Positions 1 through 5,456 of a stretch of DNA of 5,456 bases are shown here, one piece after another. The stretch comes from Chromatiales bacterium (lineage in GTDB: Bacteria > Pseudomonadota > Gammaproteobacteria > SZUA-152), in NCBI GenBank assembly GCA_026999335.1, contig JALTPW010000179.1:1-5456 (forward strand). The letters run 5' to 3'. Both the position numbers and the translations under genes were made by a program. Under the pieces are notes generated by a model. It searched no databases. It had not been told where the DNA came from and saw nothing but the letters and a program-made list of their open reading frames with translations. The stretch's first letter is position 1; each line of letters starts with the position of its first letter.

Positions 1-1115
1 ATATCTTCCAAATCCATCGCGGTGCGCAGATCCCAGATGATTTTCTGTGGTTTGACCGGACATTCAGCATCGTCGCGGTGCTGGTTCATCTCTTCGATCA
101 AGGCCTCGCGCAAGCGGCGCATGCAGTGACCGTCGTGCGGCATGGATTGCGCAGCGATGCGATCCAGGGAGTGTTTGATATCACCCACCACGCCGACGCT
201 GATGCCGTAATGGGCATCCACTTCCGCCGGTGAACTGTCGATATGGATCAGGGTGCGATCCCGGGTGGGATGCCACAGATAGGGGTGATACTCCACCAGG
301 TCGTAACCCACACAGATGATCACGTCGGCGTGTTCAAAGCCGAAATTGATGTAATCCTGCGATTGCAGCCCGGCGCTGCCCAGCGCCATGGGATGGCGGA
401 AGGGCACCACGCCCTTGGCCATAAAGGTGTTGGCCACGGGGATCTGCAGGCGTTCGGCAAAGGCTGCCAGATTTTCCCAGGCGCCGGCCCTCACCACGCC
501 GTTACCGGCCAGGATAATGGGCTCGCGGGCGGCGGAGATCAGTTCGGCGGCGCGCACCACACGCTCCGCCGGCGGCTCCGGCATGGTGGAGTGCTTTACC
601 GCCAGGGGCACGTCGTCCACCCTCATTTTGGCGATATTTTCCGGGAACTCGATAAAGCAGGCACCGGTCTTTTCCGTCTGCGCCACCTTGAAGGCCTTGC
701 GCGTCACCTCGGGGATGATATCCGGGGCCAGCAGGCGCGAGGAATACTTGGTGAAGCTGCGGAACAGCTCCTCCAGATCCAACACCTGGTGGGACTCCTT
801 GTGCAGACGATGGGTGTCAGCCTGCCCGGCAATGGCCACCAGCGGAGCATGATCCATATTGGCATCAGCAACACCGGTAATGAGGTTGGTGGCACCGGGT
901 CCGAGGGTCGCCATGCACACCCCGGCGCGTCCGGTCAGGCGCCCGTAGACATCGGCCATGAACGCCGCACCCTGCTCATGCCGGGTGCTGATGAACTGGA
1001 TGCGCGACGACAGCAACGCATCCATCATATCGAGATTTTCCTCACCCGGAATGCCGAAGATGTACTTGACACCCTCGTTTTCCAGACAACGGACAAAAAG
1101 CTCGGCGGCCTTCAT
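1..1115 (-). CDS. Acetolactate synthase large-subunit family ThDP enzyme (3' end beyond window)
   Basis: Thiamine-diphosphate enzyme of the acetolactate synthase large-subunit family, which condenses two pyruvates (or pyruvate plus 2-ketobutyrate) in the cytoplasm for branched-chain amino acid or acetoin synthesis. Translating the minus strand gives an uninterrupted frame of 371 codons from an ATG at 1115 to the window edge; family members are about 550 aa, so the C-terminal ThDP/Mg-binding domain is missing. The N-terminal PYR domain covers roughly residues 1-165. It has FGIPGEEN (20-27), the RHEQGAAFMAD block with the expected catalytic Glu47, and LGPGATN further on. The central domain covers about 185-320. 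The IPGEEN-type start resembles catabolic or AlsS-like enzymes rather than IlvB/IlvI, but the isozyme type is uncertain, so no symbol is given. The gene lies 32 bases after dsbA on the same strand. No strong Shine-Dalgarno is seen. No small regulatory subunit is visible, but it could lie outside the window. Another ThDP decarboxylase or oxidase is less likely. Confidence 0.88.
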   Translation of the reverse strand, partial: MKAAELFVRCLENEGVKYIFGIPGEENLDMMDALLSSRIQFISTRHEQGAAFMADVYGRLTGRAGVCMATLGPGATNLITGVADANMDHAPLVAIAGQADTHRLHKESHQVLDLEELFRSFTKYSSRLLAPDIIPEVTRKAFKVAQTEKTGACFIEFPENIAKMRVDDVPLAVKHSTMPEPPAERVVRAAELISAAREPIILAGNGVVRAGAWENLAAFAERLQIPVANTFMAKGVVPFRHPMALGSAGLQSQDYINFGFEHADVIICVGYDLVEYHPYLWHPTRDRTLIHIDSSPAEVDAHYGISVGVVGDIKHSLDRIAAQSMPHDGHCMRRLREALIEEMNQHRDDAECPVKPQKIIWDLRTAMDLED

Positions 1116-1147
1116 AACAACAAACGCCGCTCGTTCAGGGGCATGAC

Positions 1148-1789
1148 TTACTGGCTTTCCTGCTGCACCAGATAATCGACCACCTGGAATACACGCGCAT
1201 TGCCGCCGGACTCCTGGGCGCCGGTACGGAACTTGCCATTGACGATAATGGCGGGTACGCCGCGAGCACCATAGCGGTGCCCCATGTCACGCGCACGACG
1301 CAATTTGGTTTCGACGGCAAAAGAATTGAACACCCGCTTGAAATCCTTCTCCTCTACGCCGTGCTGCTCGAACAGGGCCAGGATCTCGGCCTCGCTGCTC
1401 ATCGGACGCTTCAGCTCATGGATGGCCTCGAACATGGCCTCGTGCACTTTGTCGACCACACCGAGAATTTCGGCGGTATAGTAGGCACGGGCACCGATTT
1501 CCCAGTTGGGCCGAAATACACCGGGCATGCGCACGAATTTCACATTGGAGGGTTTTTTCTTCAACCAGCGTTTGGCAAACGGTTCCAGGCGATAACAATG
1601 CGGACAGCCGTACCAAAACAACTCCACCACTTCCACTTGCCCCGGTGCGGCCGTGGTCGGTTGCGGTGGGCTCACCCGCTCATAGTGCACACCCTCTTGA
1701 TAGCGGGCGGCAAAGCTACTGGAAACCGATGCACCCAGCAGGGCCAGGCTGGCGAACAGAATGACAATTTTATGGCTCGAAAGCTTCAT
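1148..1789 (-). CDS. dsbA: Thiol:disulfide interchange protein DsbA
   Basis: Periplasmic thiol oxidase that donates disulfide bonds to exported proteins and is normally re-oxidised by membrane DsbB. The product is 213 aa, the usual DsbA size. Residues 1-27 form a Sec signal peptide: positive start, hydrophobic core around 8-20, likely cleavage after SFA27. A thioredoxin fold follows, with active-site C62-P63-H64-C65 in the context LFWYGCPHCY. An alpha-helical insertion region comes next, then the cis-proline loop GVP179A near the C-terminus. The CPHC dipeptide is that of the strongly oxidising classical DsbA. The start at 1789 is preferred over an upstream in-frame ATG at 1846 because it begins the signal peptide directly and has an AGAGGT ribosome binding site (1796-1801 on the minus strand) 6 bases upstream. 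The longer form would add 19 non-signal residues. The gene is divergent from the cyclic-nucleotide-binding gene and is followed by the acetolactate synthase family gene. No dsbB is visible. Confidence 0.95.
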   Translation of the reverse strand: MKLSSHKIVILFASLALLGASVSSSFAARYQEGVHYERVSPPQPTTAAPGQVEVVELFWYGCPHCYRLEPFAKRWLKKKPSNVKFVRMPGVFRPNWEIGARAYYTAEILGVVDKVHEAMFEAIHELKRPMSSEAEILALFEQHGVEEKDFKRVFNSFAVETKLRRARDMGHRYGARGVPAIIVNGKFRTGAQESGGNARVFQVVDYLVQQESQ

Positions 1790-1887
1790 CGAAAGACCTC
1801 TGAGTTTTATGCTTGATGGATTCTTTGCTTGAGGGCGCCAGAACACCGTATGCGGCCAGTGTATGGACGCAACACCGTTTCGGCGAG

Positions 1888-1915
1888 ACTATCCAAATCA
1901 CCCGTGATCCGTCAA
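1888..1915 (-). promoter_or_regulatory. Candidate sigma70 promoter for dsbA
   Basis: On the minus strand, a TTGACG -35 box (1915-1910, 5 of 6 consensus) is followed after 16 bases by GATAGT (1893-1888, 4 of 6). Transcription would start near 1881 and leave a leader of about 90 bases before the dsbA ATG. A 12-base inverted repeat, ATCAC-CC-GTGAT (1897-1908), lies in the spacer and could be an operator. This is a pattern match only. Confidence 0.45.
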
Positions 1916-1997
1916 CACTGTATTCGATGAACCAGCAACCGAACGCAAGCCCGTGCAAGTACCGATTCTCGTTCCCGCTCTCATGGTTTATTCTATA

Positions 1998-2003
1998 TAC
2001 AAT
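1998..2003 (+). promoter_or_regulatory. Candidate -10 box for the cNMP-binding gene
   Basis: TACAAT matches 5 of 6 bases of the sigma70 -10 consensus and lies in the only AT-rich run upstream of the gene. No matching -35 hexamer is seen, so an activator or another sigma factor may be involved. The predicted start near 2010 would coincide with the 14-base near-palindrome at 2010-2023. Confidence 0.3.
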
Positions 2004-2095
2004 ACAGGAACCTCAGCTTAGGTCACCTGTCTGACGCAAAGGTTCCCACCCAAGCGTCATCGGCACCGATATCATCCACAAGGAGCACGACCCTT

Positions 2096-2581
2096 ATGGT
2101 CACCGAAAAGATCGATCTGGCTCAGTTTCTCAACCAGCAATACCTGTGCGAGTCCCTGACCATCAAAGAAGTCACGACTCTCATCGACTACACCGAGTTG
2201 GTCACCTTCAACAAGAGCGAAGTGATTGCCGACATTGGCGACGTGGGCGAAGCGCTGTATTTCGTCATCAATGGCGAAGCCGCGCTGTTCGTCGGTGAAC
2301 AGACCGAAAGCCAGGTGGGCCTGATCCACGCCGGCGAACTGATGGGTGAAATGTCCTTCTTTGATCGCAAGCCGCGTTCCGTGCGCGCCCGCGCCATGAA
2401 GGACGATACTCAGCTGCTGAAGTTGTCCCGCGCCATGTACAAACGTCTGCGCGTGGAACATCCGTACATCACCGTGAACCTGCTGGAGCACGCCATCGTC
2501 AGTCTCGATCACCTGTTTCGCCAGGCCAGCAACGACCTCTCCAGCCTGTCCAGCTACTTCAACATGCCGGGGCGAAAATAG
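2096..2581 (+). CDS. Stand-alone cyclic nucleotide-binding domain protein
   Basis: A 161-aa cytoplasmic protein made almost entirely of one CRP/cNMP-binding beta-roll (roughly residues 15-125) plus a C-terminal helical tail (about 125-155). The phosphate-binding cassette is recognisable at 80-95: GEL, then G84-E85-M86, ending in R94-S95. The Glu and Arg-Ser pair match the residues that contact the ribose and phosphate of cAMP in CRP, so ligand binding is plausible. The LYFVINGEAALFV strand pair (54-66) is also typical. It lacks the C-terminal helix-turn-helix of CRP/FNR regulators, which are about 210-230 aa. It is therefore not a direct DNA-binding regulator by itself; it may bind a partner protein or be a sensor subunit. 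The start is supported by AGGAG (2081-2085) 10 bases upstream. It appears monocistronic: a divergent promoter region precedes it and a strong stem-loop follows 12 bases after the stop. Its specific role is unknown. Confidence 0.9.
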   Translation: MVTEKIDLAQFLNQQYLCESLTIKEVTTLIDYTELVTFNKSEVIADIGDVGEALYFVINGEAALFVGEQTESQVGLIHAGELMGEMSFFDRKPRSVRARAMKDDTQLLKLSRAMYKRLRVEHPYITVNLLEHAIVSLDHLFRQASNDLSSLSSYFNMPGRK

Positions 2582-2593
2582 GCAGACGGACAA

Positions 2594-2628
2594 AATAAGA
2601 CCACCGTGTCCCGCACGGTGGTCTTATT
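2594..2628 (+). terminator. Intrinsic, probably bidirectional terminator
   Basis: A perfect 15-bp stem (2594-2608 with 2614-2628) closes a 5-base TCCCG loop. The inner half is GC-rich and the outer half AT-rich. It begins 12 bases after the stop codon of the cNMP-binding gene. Rightward transcripts end the stem in CTTATT; leftward transcripts give CTTATTTTG, a slightly better U-tract, so it may work in both directions. Confidence 0.85.
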
Positions 2629-2957
2629 GACGTAAAAACGGCGTCAAACTCGAAAGGTACTTACTTAAAGATTATTTACTTATTAATCAATGAGGTATCG
2701 TTACGCCTGATTATGATTTGAGCATGTAGGGTGGGCACGTTTTTTGTGCCCACGCGGTTGACTGACCCTGTTTTTTACCGTTTTTTATGATCGCCATCAG
2801 CATGACACACCCCCCGTAATGCAACCTCTACCACACCACCGCCAAGGCCTGCACTGCAAACTGTGGCTCTGACAGCGGCACGCAAATAAGCCCTTGAATC
2901 AGAAAGAAAACCCGAGCCCGAAAATCACCCGGCCAGCCAGCATATCCTCCCGCTGGG
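2629..2957. other. Gene-free stretch upstream of the btuB promoter
   Basis: I see no credible gene in these 329 bases. The left part (about 2655-2695) is AT-rich and holds the 7-base direct repeat TTACTTA at 2661-2667 and 2676-2682. A repeat-like hairpin lies at 2731-2753. A second possible promoter for the downstream leader is CTGACC (2762-2767), 18 bases, TATGAT (2786-2791); if used, it would add roughly 200 bases to the riboswitch transcript. The remaining stretch to 2957 shows no motif I can name. Confidence 0.6.
2731..2753. repeat. Short hairpin resembling a dispersed intergenic repeat
   Basis: GTGGGCAC (2731-2738) and GTGCCCAC (2746-2753) form a perfect 8-bp stem around a GTTTTTT loop, preceded by GTAGG. 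The core GTAGGGTGGGCAC...GTGCCCAC is, from general recollection, a commonly repeated intergenic hairpin in proteobacterial genomes. Only one copy lies in this window, so repetitiveness cannot be shown here. It could instead be a weak terminator. Confidence 0.5.
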
Positions 2958-2986
2958 TTGACGCTGCGCTCCTCCCCCCCTAAAGT
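2958..2986 (+). promoter_or_regulatory. Sigma70-type promoter of the btuB operon
   Basis: TTGACG (2958-2963, 5 of 6 consensus) and TAAAGT (2981-2986, 4 of 6) are separated by exactly 17 bases. The expected start near 2993 falls two bases before the first nucleotide of riboswitch stem P1 (2995). That placement is strong positional support that this is the genuine promoter, giving a leader of about 380 bases. Confidence 0.65.
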
Positions 2987-2994
2987 GGCCGCCT

Positions 2995-3247
2995 GCTTCA
3001 GGTGTCCTACGGGCAATCCGCCCACGGGATGAAACGGGAAACTGGTGCGCCGCCCCTCCTTATTTTGTGATGGCCGGTAATTCCAGCGCTGCCCCCGCAA
3101 CGGTAATTGAGCATACGACCGACACCCCGCCACTGTGTATTTCGGATACATGGGAAGGCGTCGGCCGGATCACTGGAAATCTGTCAGATTCACCCTGAGT
3201 CCGACACAGTTCCAGGTTGCTCATGAGCCCGGAGACCGGCCTGAAGC
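2995..3247 (+). ncRNA. Cobalamin (AdoCbl) riboswitch aptamer
   Basis: A cis-acting mRNA leader that binds adenosylcobalamin and lowers expression of the downstream B12 transporter gene. The closing stem P1 is a perfect 8-bp pairing of GCTTCAGG (2995-3002) with CCTGAAGC (3240-3247). Conserved core elements appear in the family order: GGGAAACTGGTG (3036-3047); CTGG pairing with CCAG (3042-3045 with 3083-3086, the P4 position); GCTGCCCCCGCAACGGTA (3088-3105); the B12-box core GCCACTG (3129-3135); a small TGTAT/ATACA hairpin; GGGAAGGCG (3152-3160); and GAGCCCGGAGACCGGCC closing the junction. The length of about 250 bases fits the large class with peripheral stems P8-P12. The downstream TonB-dependent receptor agrees with this identity. 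Confidence 0.95.
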
Positions 3248-3373
3248 CAACGACACAAGCTGCGGAGGGCGGTTGGTGGCGGGCAGTAATCACCACACGT
3301 GCAGCCCTCCAACTCCTCTCTCGCCGCCGCATCATTCGCGCGGGTGTGCGCAATCATCCTGGGAGAGAGTACC
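3248..3373 (+). promoter_or_regulatory. Riboswitch expression platform masking the btuB ribosome binding site
   Basis: The region between the aptamer and the btuB start can fold into an anti-Shine-Dalgarno helix. Bases 3312-3315 pair with 3367-3370 and 3317-3322 with 3361-3366 (C3316 bulged, one T-G wobble), covering GGGAGAGAGT, the ribosome binding site of the GTG start at 3374. Its loop contains a smaller stem (3334-3341 with 3348-3354, one bulge). Upstream, CCAAC/GTTGG (3247-3251 with 3272-3276) can form a P13-like stem whose loop exposes GGAGGG (3264-3269). No U-tract terminator is seen, so translational control is favoured. The pairings were found by eye; no energy calculation was done. 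Confidence 0.6.
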
Positions 3374-5338
3374 GTGAACAAAACAGCCAATACCTTGCTT
3401 CATGACAAAACCATTGATTACAAAAGCATCATTCGCAAGGCCCTGTTGCCCCTCATCGTGACGGTCATCGTCAACGGCCAGACACTGGCCGCCGAGGAGA
3501 CCGGCGCCGTCAAGAGCACCCCAATCGTGGTCACCGCAACGCGTTTCAATGCCGCCATCGACACCGCACCGGTCAATATCATCACCATCAGCGCCGAGGA
3601 CATCGCCAACAGCAGCGCCAACAGCATCGCGGATGTGCTGCGCTACCAGGCCGGCGTCAGCGTCCGCAGCCTGTTCGGCATCAATGGTGCGCGTTCCACC
3701 ATCGACCTCGGCGGCTTCGGCGAAAACGGCGGTAGCAATACCCTGATCCTGCTCAACGGCCGCCGCCTCAACGACCTCGACCTGGCCAGCGCCAACCTCG
3801 CCACCATTCCGCTGGATAGCATTGAACGCATCGAGATCGTACAAGGCAGCGCCAGCGTGCTGTACGGCGACAATGCGGTAGGTGGTGTCATCAATATCGT
3901 TACCAAGAGCGCCCTCGACGGCGAGAGCGGCAACGTGGCGGTAGAACTCGGCACCTTTAACACCCAACGTCTGACCGCCGGCCTGCAAAAAATGGCGGGG
4001 GATGTCGCCTTGTCACTGAATATTGACAGCCTGGAATCCGACGGCTATCGCGACAACAATACGCTGGAAAACACAACCTTGATCGCCGAAATCAGCCACC
4101 AGGACAATGGCTGGCAGCGCGGCCTGCGCTATCAACAGAGCTGGGAAGATATCCAACTGCCGGGATCCCTCAACGAGCCCGACTATGAGACCAATCCCTC
4201 TCAGGCCGGCTCTTTTCCCTATGACGCCACCGAGCGCCGCTACAGCATCGAGGGCTTCATCGACAGCGAGGGCATGGCGGCAGAGATCGCTCTACGCAAC
4301 AAACATCAGGAAACCAGTTATGGTAGCGTTTCCGACCTCGAGACCCTGTCCTTCACCCCTCGCCTGCGCCGCCAGTACGGCAGCCAGCGGATCGTCGCCG
4401 GCCTCGACGTTTACCGCAGCACCCTGGATGCCTCGAGCGCCAATACCCAGTACGTGACGCAGAAAAACGATGGACTCTACCTCACCGACACCATCGACCT
4501 GGGCATGCAGACCACTCTCAACCTGGGTATTCGCCGCCAGCTGATCGAGGTACGTGCCGGCAATGCACCCGTCGGCAATGACCGCCGCAGTGACGGCATC
4601 ACCAGCTGGGATATCAGTCTCAGCCGCAAACACAACTACGGCGCTACCAATTACCTGCGCGTCGCCAAGAGCTTCCGTACCCCGCTGCTGGATGAAATGT
4701 GGAGCTACAGCACCGGCAGCCTGACCCTGATCAAACCACAGACGGCACGCCACTACGAGATCGGCACCCGGCAGACCTATGCCAGCGGCGTGGCCATGAA
4801 CATCAATCTGTTCCGCATGGATCTAAAAGACGAAATCGCCTATGACATTACCAGCGGCTCCTTCGGTGAGAACGTCAACCTGGACAAGACCCGCCGTGAC
4901 GGCGTCAATCTCGGCCTGCAAGCGCCTCTCGGTCAGCAGGCCAACGTACAGATCAGCTATGCCTGGCGCAAGGCCACCTACCGCACCGGCGTTAACGATG
5001 GCAAAGACATCCCGCTGGTGGCGAACAGAAAAGTCACCCTCGGCAGCCAGTTCAATATAACTCACGATACCCATCTGGGCATGGAAGTTGTCTACACCGG
5101 CAGCCGCTACTTCGGCAACGACTACGCCAATGCCGGCAAAAAAATGGACAGCTATTTACGGGTAGACCTAAACTATCGCCGCAGCTTCGGCGTTTGGGAT
5201 GCGCGCCTGTTGGTGCAGAATCTGACCAACGCCAAGACCGCCGATAGCGGATTCTATAAAACCAGCACCCCTAATCCCTACCACTATTACTCATTGCCCG
5301 AACGAGCCTTCTATGTACAGTTAGGCGCCGCGTTCTAA
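3374..5338 (+). CDS. btuB: TonB-dependent vitamin B12 outer-membrane receptor, BtuB type
   Basis: Outer-membrane beta-barrel receptor that imports cobalamin into the periplasm using TonB-transmitted energy. The mature order is clear. The signal peptide spans about residues 1-40, with a long N-terminal part, hydrophobic core 23-33 and likely cleavage after LAA40. The TonB box is PIVVTAT (50-56). The plug domain covers about 64-178 with LILLNGRRLND (124-134) and the conserved VLYGDNAVGGVINIV block (162-176). The 22-strand barrel runs to a C-terminal phenylalanine (F654), as needed for BAM insertion. At 654 aa it is somewhat longer than E. coli BtuB (about 614 aa). The GTG start at 3374 is chosen because GGGAGAGAG lies just upstream and the signal peptide follows. 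The frame stays open to a GTG at 3299, but that lies in the riboswitch leader and adds no signal features. Cobalamin specificity rests mainly on the riboswitch; an alternative corrinoid substrate is possible. Confidence 0.92.
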   Translation: MNKTANTLLHDKTIDYKSIIRKALLPLIVTVIVNGQTLAAEETGAVKSTPIVVTATRFNAAIDTAPVNIITISAEDIANSSANSIADVLRYQAGVSVRSLFGINGARSTIDLGGFGENGGSNTLILLNGRRLNDLDLASANLATIPLDSIERIEIVQGSASVLYGDNAVGGVINIVTKSALDGESGNVAVELGTFNTQRLTAGLQKMAGDVALSLNIDSLESDGYRDNNTLENTTLIAEISHQDNGWQRGLRYQQSWEDIQLPGSLNEPDYETNPSQAGSFPYDATERRYSIEGFIDSEGMAAEIALRNKHQETSYGSVSDLETLSFTPRLRRQYGSQRIVAGLDVYRSTLDASSANTQYVTQKNDGLYLTDTIDLGMQTTLNLGIRRQLIEVRAGNAPVGNDRRSDGITSWDISLSRKHNYGATNYLRVAKSFRTPLLDEMWSYSTGSLTLIKPQTARHYEIGTRQTYASGVAMNINLFRMDLKDEIAYDITSGSFGENVNLDKTRRDGVNLGLQAPLGQQANVQISYAWRKATYRTGVNDGKDIPLVANRKVTLGSQFNITHDTHLGMEVVYTGSRYFGNDYANAGKKMDSYLRVDLNYRRSFGVWDARLLVQNLTNAKTADSGFYKTSTPNPYHYYSLPERAFYVQLGAAF

Positions 5339-5341
5339 GGC

Positions 5342-5456
5342 ATGTACTTCCGCACCACCGATGAGCGGCCGTTCACGGTACCCCGTCCCGGGTTACCGTG
5401 GCTGCTGCTTGGCTTTGTCACCCTGTCCCTGCTCCTGCACAGCCTGCTGTTCATCG
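5342..5456 (+). CDS. Probable TonB-family energy transducer, N-terminus only
   Basis: Only the first 38 codons are present before the window ends. The product starts with about 17 polar, proline-containing residues, followed by a single hydrophobic helix (about 18-38). In that helix, S29-L-L-L-H33 reproduces the S-x3-H spacing of the TonB transmembrane helix (S16 and H20 in E. coli), which works with ExbB-ExbD. The ATG lies 3 bases after the btuB stop, in the same frame. The only Shine-Dalgarno-like sequence (AAGG, 5337-5340) is too close, so translational coupling to btuB is likely. TonB proteins are anchored in the inner membrane and span the periplasm; the proline-rich and C-terminal domains needed to confirm this lie outside. 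Another single-pass inner-membrane protein, such as an unrelated B12-operon membrane protein, cannot be excluded. Confidence 0.6.
   Translation, partial: MYFRTTDERPFTVPRPGLPWLLLGFVTLSLLLHSLLFI

Larger units (their letters stand above)
1790..2095. other. Divergent intergenic region between dsbA and the cNMP-binding gene
   Basis: This 306-base stretch holds no convincing gene; the short frames in it lack a ribosome binding site and overlap the real neighbours. It must carry promoters for both flanking genes. The dsbA promoter candidate is listed separately. For the rightward gene, TACAAT (1998-2003) is a good -10 box inside the AT-rich run around 1987-2003, but no clear -35 box is seen 16-18 bases upstream. 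Just after it lies a near-palindrome at 2010-2023 (ACCT-c-AGCT-t-AGGT). A second inverted repeat, ATCGG-CA-CCGAT, sits at 2059-2070. Confidence 0.6.

Noticed and set aside
243..1175. Long plus-strand open frame of 310 codons
   Set aside because: It is the antisense shadow of the acetolactate synthase family gene, whose minus-strand translation shows clear conserved motifs. The plus-strand product is His/Gly-rich and unlike any family.
1277..1816. Plus-strand open frame of 179 codons
   Set aside because: It is the antisense shadow of dsbA, which has a CPHC motif, signal peptide and ribosome binding site on the other strand.
1790..1846. Extended dsbA start at the ATG at 1846
   Set aside because: It adds 19 charged residues ahead of a clean signal peptide, while the ATG at 1789 has a well-spaced AGAGGT.
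1813..2034. Small plus-strand frame in the divergent intergenic region
   Set aside because: There is no ribosome binding site or recognisable sequence, and it overlaps both predicted promoters.
2072..2593. Minus-strand open frame of 173 codons
   Set aside because: It is antisense to the cNMP-binding gene and would run through the terminator stem.
2828..3151. Minus-strand open frame of 107 codons across the B12 leader
   Set aside because: It is read antisense through the riboswitch aptamer. Such frames recur wherever this RNA is conserved and are spurious; no ribosome binding site or protein-like composition is seen.
3299..3373. Extended btuB start at the upstream GTG
   Set aside because: These 25 codons lie in the riboswitch expression platform, have no ribosome binding site, and would bury the signal peptide.
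3332..3988. Minus-strand open frame of 218 codons
   Set aside because: It is the antisense shadow of the btuB plug region, with Ala/Gly/Asp-rich composition typical of antisense frames in GC-rich genes.

Overview
The window looks like ordinary chromosomal DNA from a GC-rich Gammaproteobacterium. The evidence is a classical CPHC DsbA with a Sec signal peptide, an outer-membrane TonB-dependent receptor, and a gammaproteobacterial-style AdoCbl riboswitch leader. I cannot name the genus. A free-living purple-sulfur or sulfur-oxidiser relative would fit, but that is a guess.

Left part (1-1789, minus strand): dsbA (periplasmic disulfide oxidase) is followed after a 32-base gap by a thiamine-diphosphate enzyme of the acetolactate synthase large-subunit family. 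The second gene runs off the left edge, so only its first 371 or so codons are present. The two probably share a transcript from a candidate sigma70 promoter near 1888-1915. Middle (1790-2581): a divergent intergenic region of 306 bases separates dsbA from a small plus-strand gene. That gene encodes a stand-alone cyclic-nucleotide-binding domain protein of 161 aa with no DNA-binding domain. It ends at a perfect 15-bp stem-loop terminator.

Right part (2629-5456, plus strand): a gene-free stretch holds a short dispersed-repeat-like hairpin. It is followed by a sigma70-type promoter whose predicted start falls at the first stem of a cobalamin (AdoCbl) riboswitch. The riboswitch leader ends in a structure that can mask the ribosome binding site of a GTG-started btuB-type receptor gene (654 aa). 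Three bases after the btuB stop begins a second ORF, cut by the right edge. Its N-terminus resembles a TonB energy transducer, with one transmembrane helix carrying the S-x3-H signature. Together these read as a vitamin B12 uptake operon: cobalamin represses production of its own outer-membrane receptor and probably of a dedicated TonB.

No clearly undescribed system is visible. The items most worth checking are the riboswitch expression platform with its candidate L5-L13 kissing interaction, the receptor-linked TonB-like gene, and the isolated cyclic-nucleotide-binding protein.
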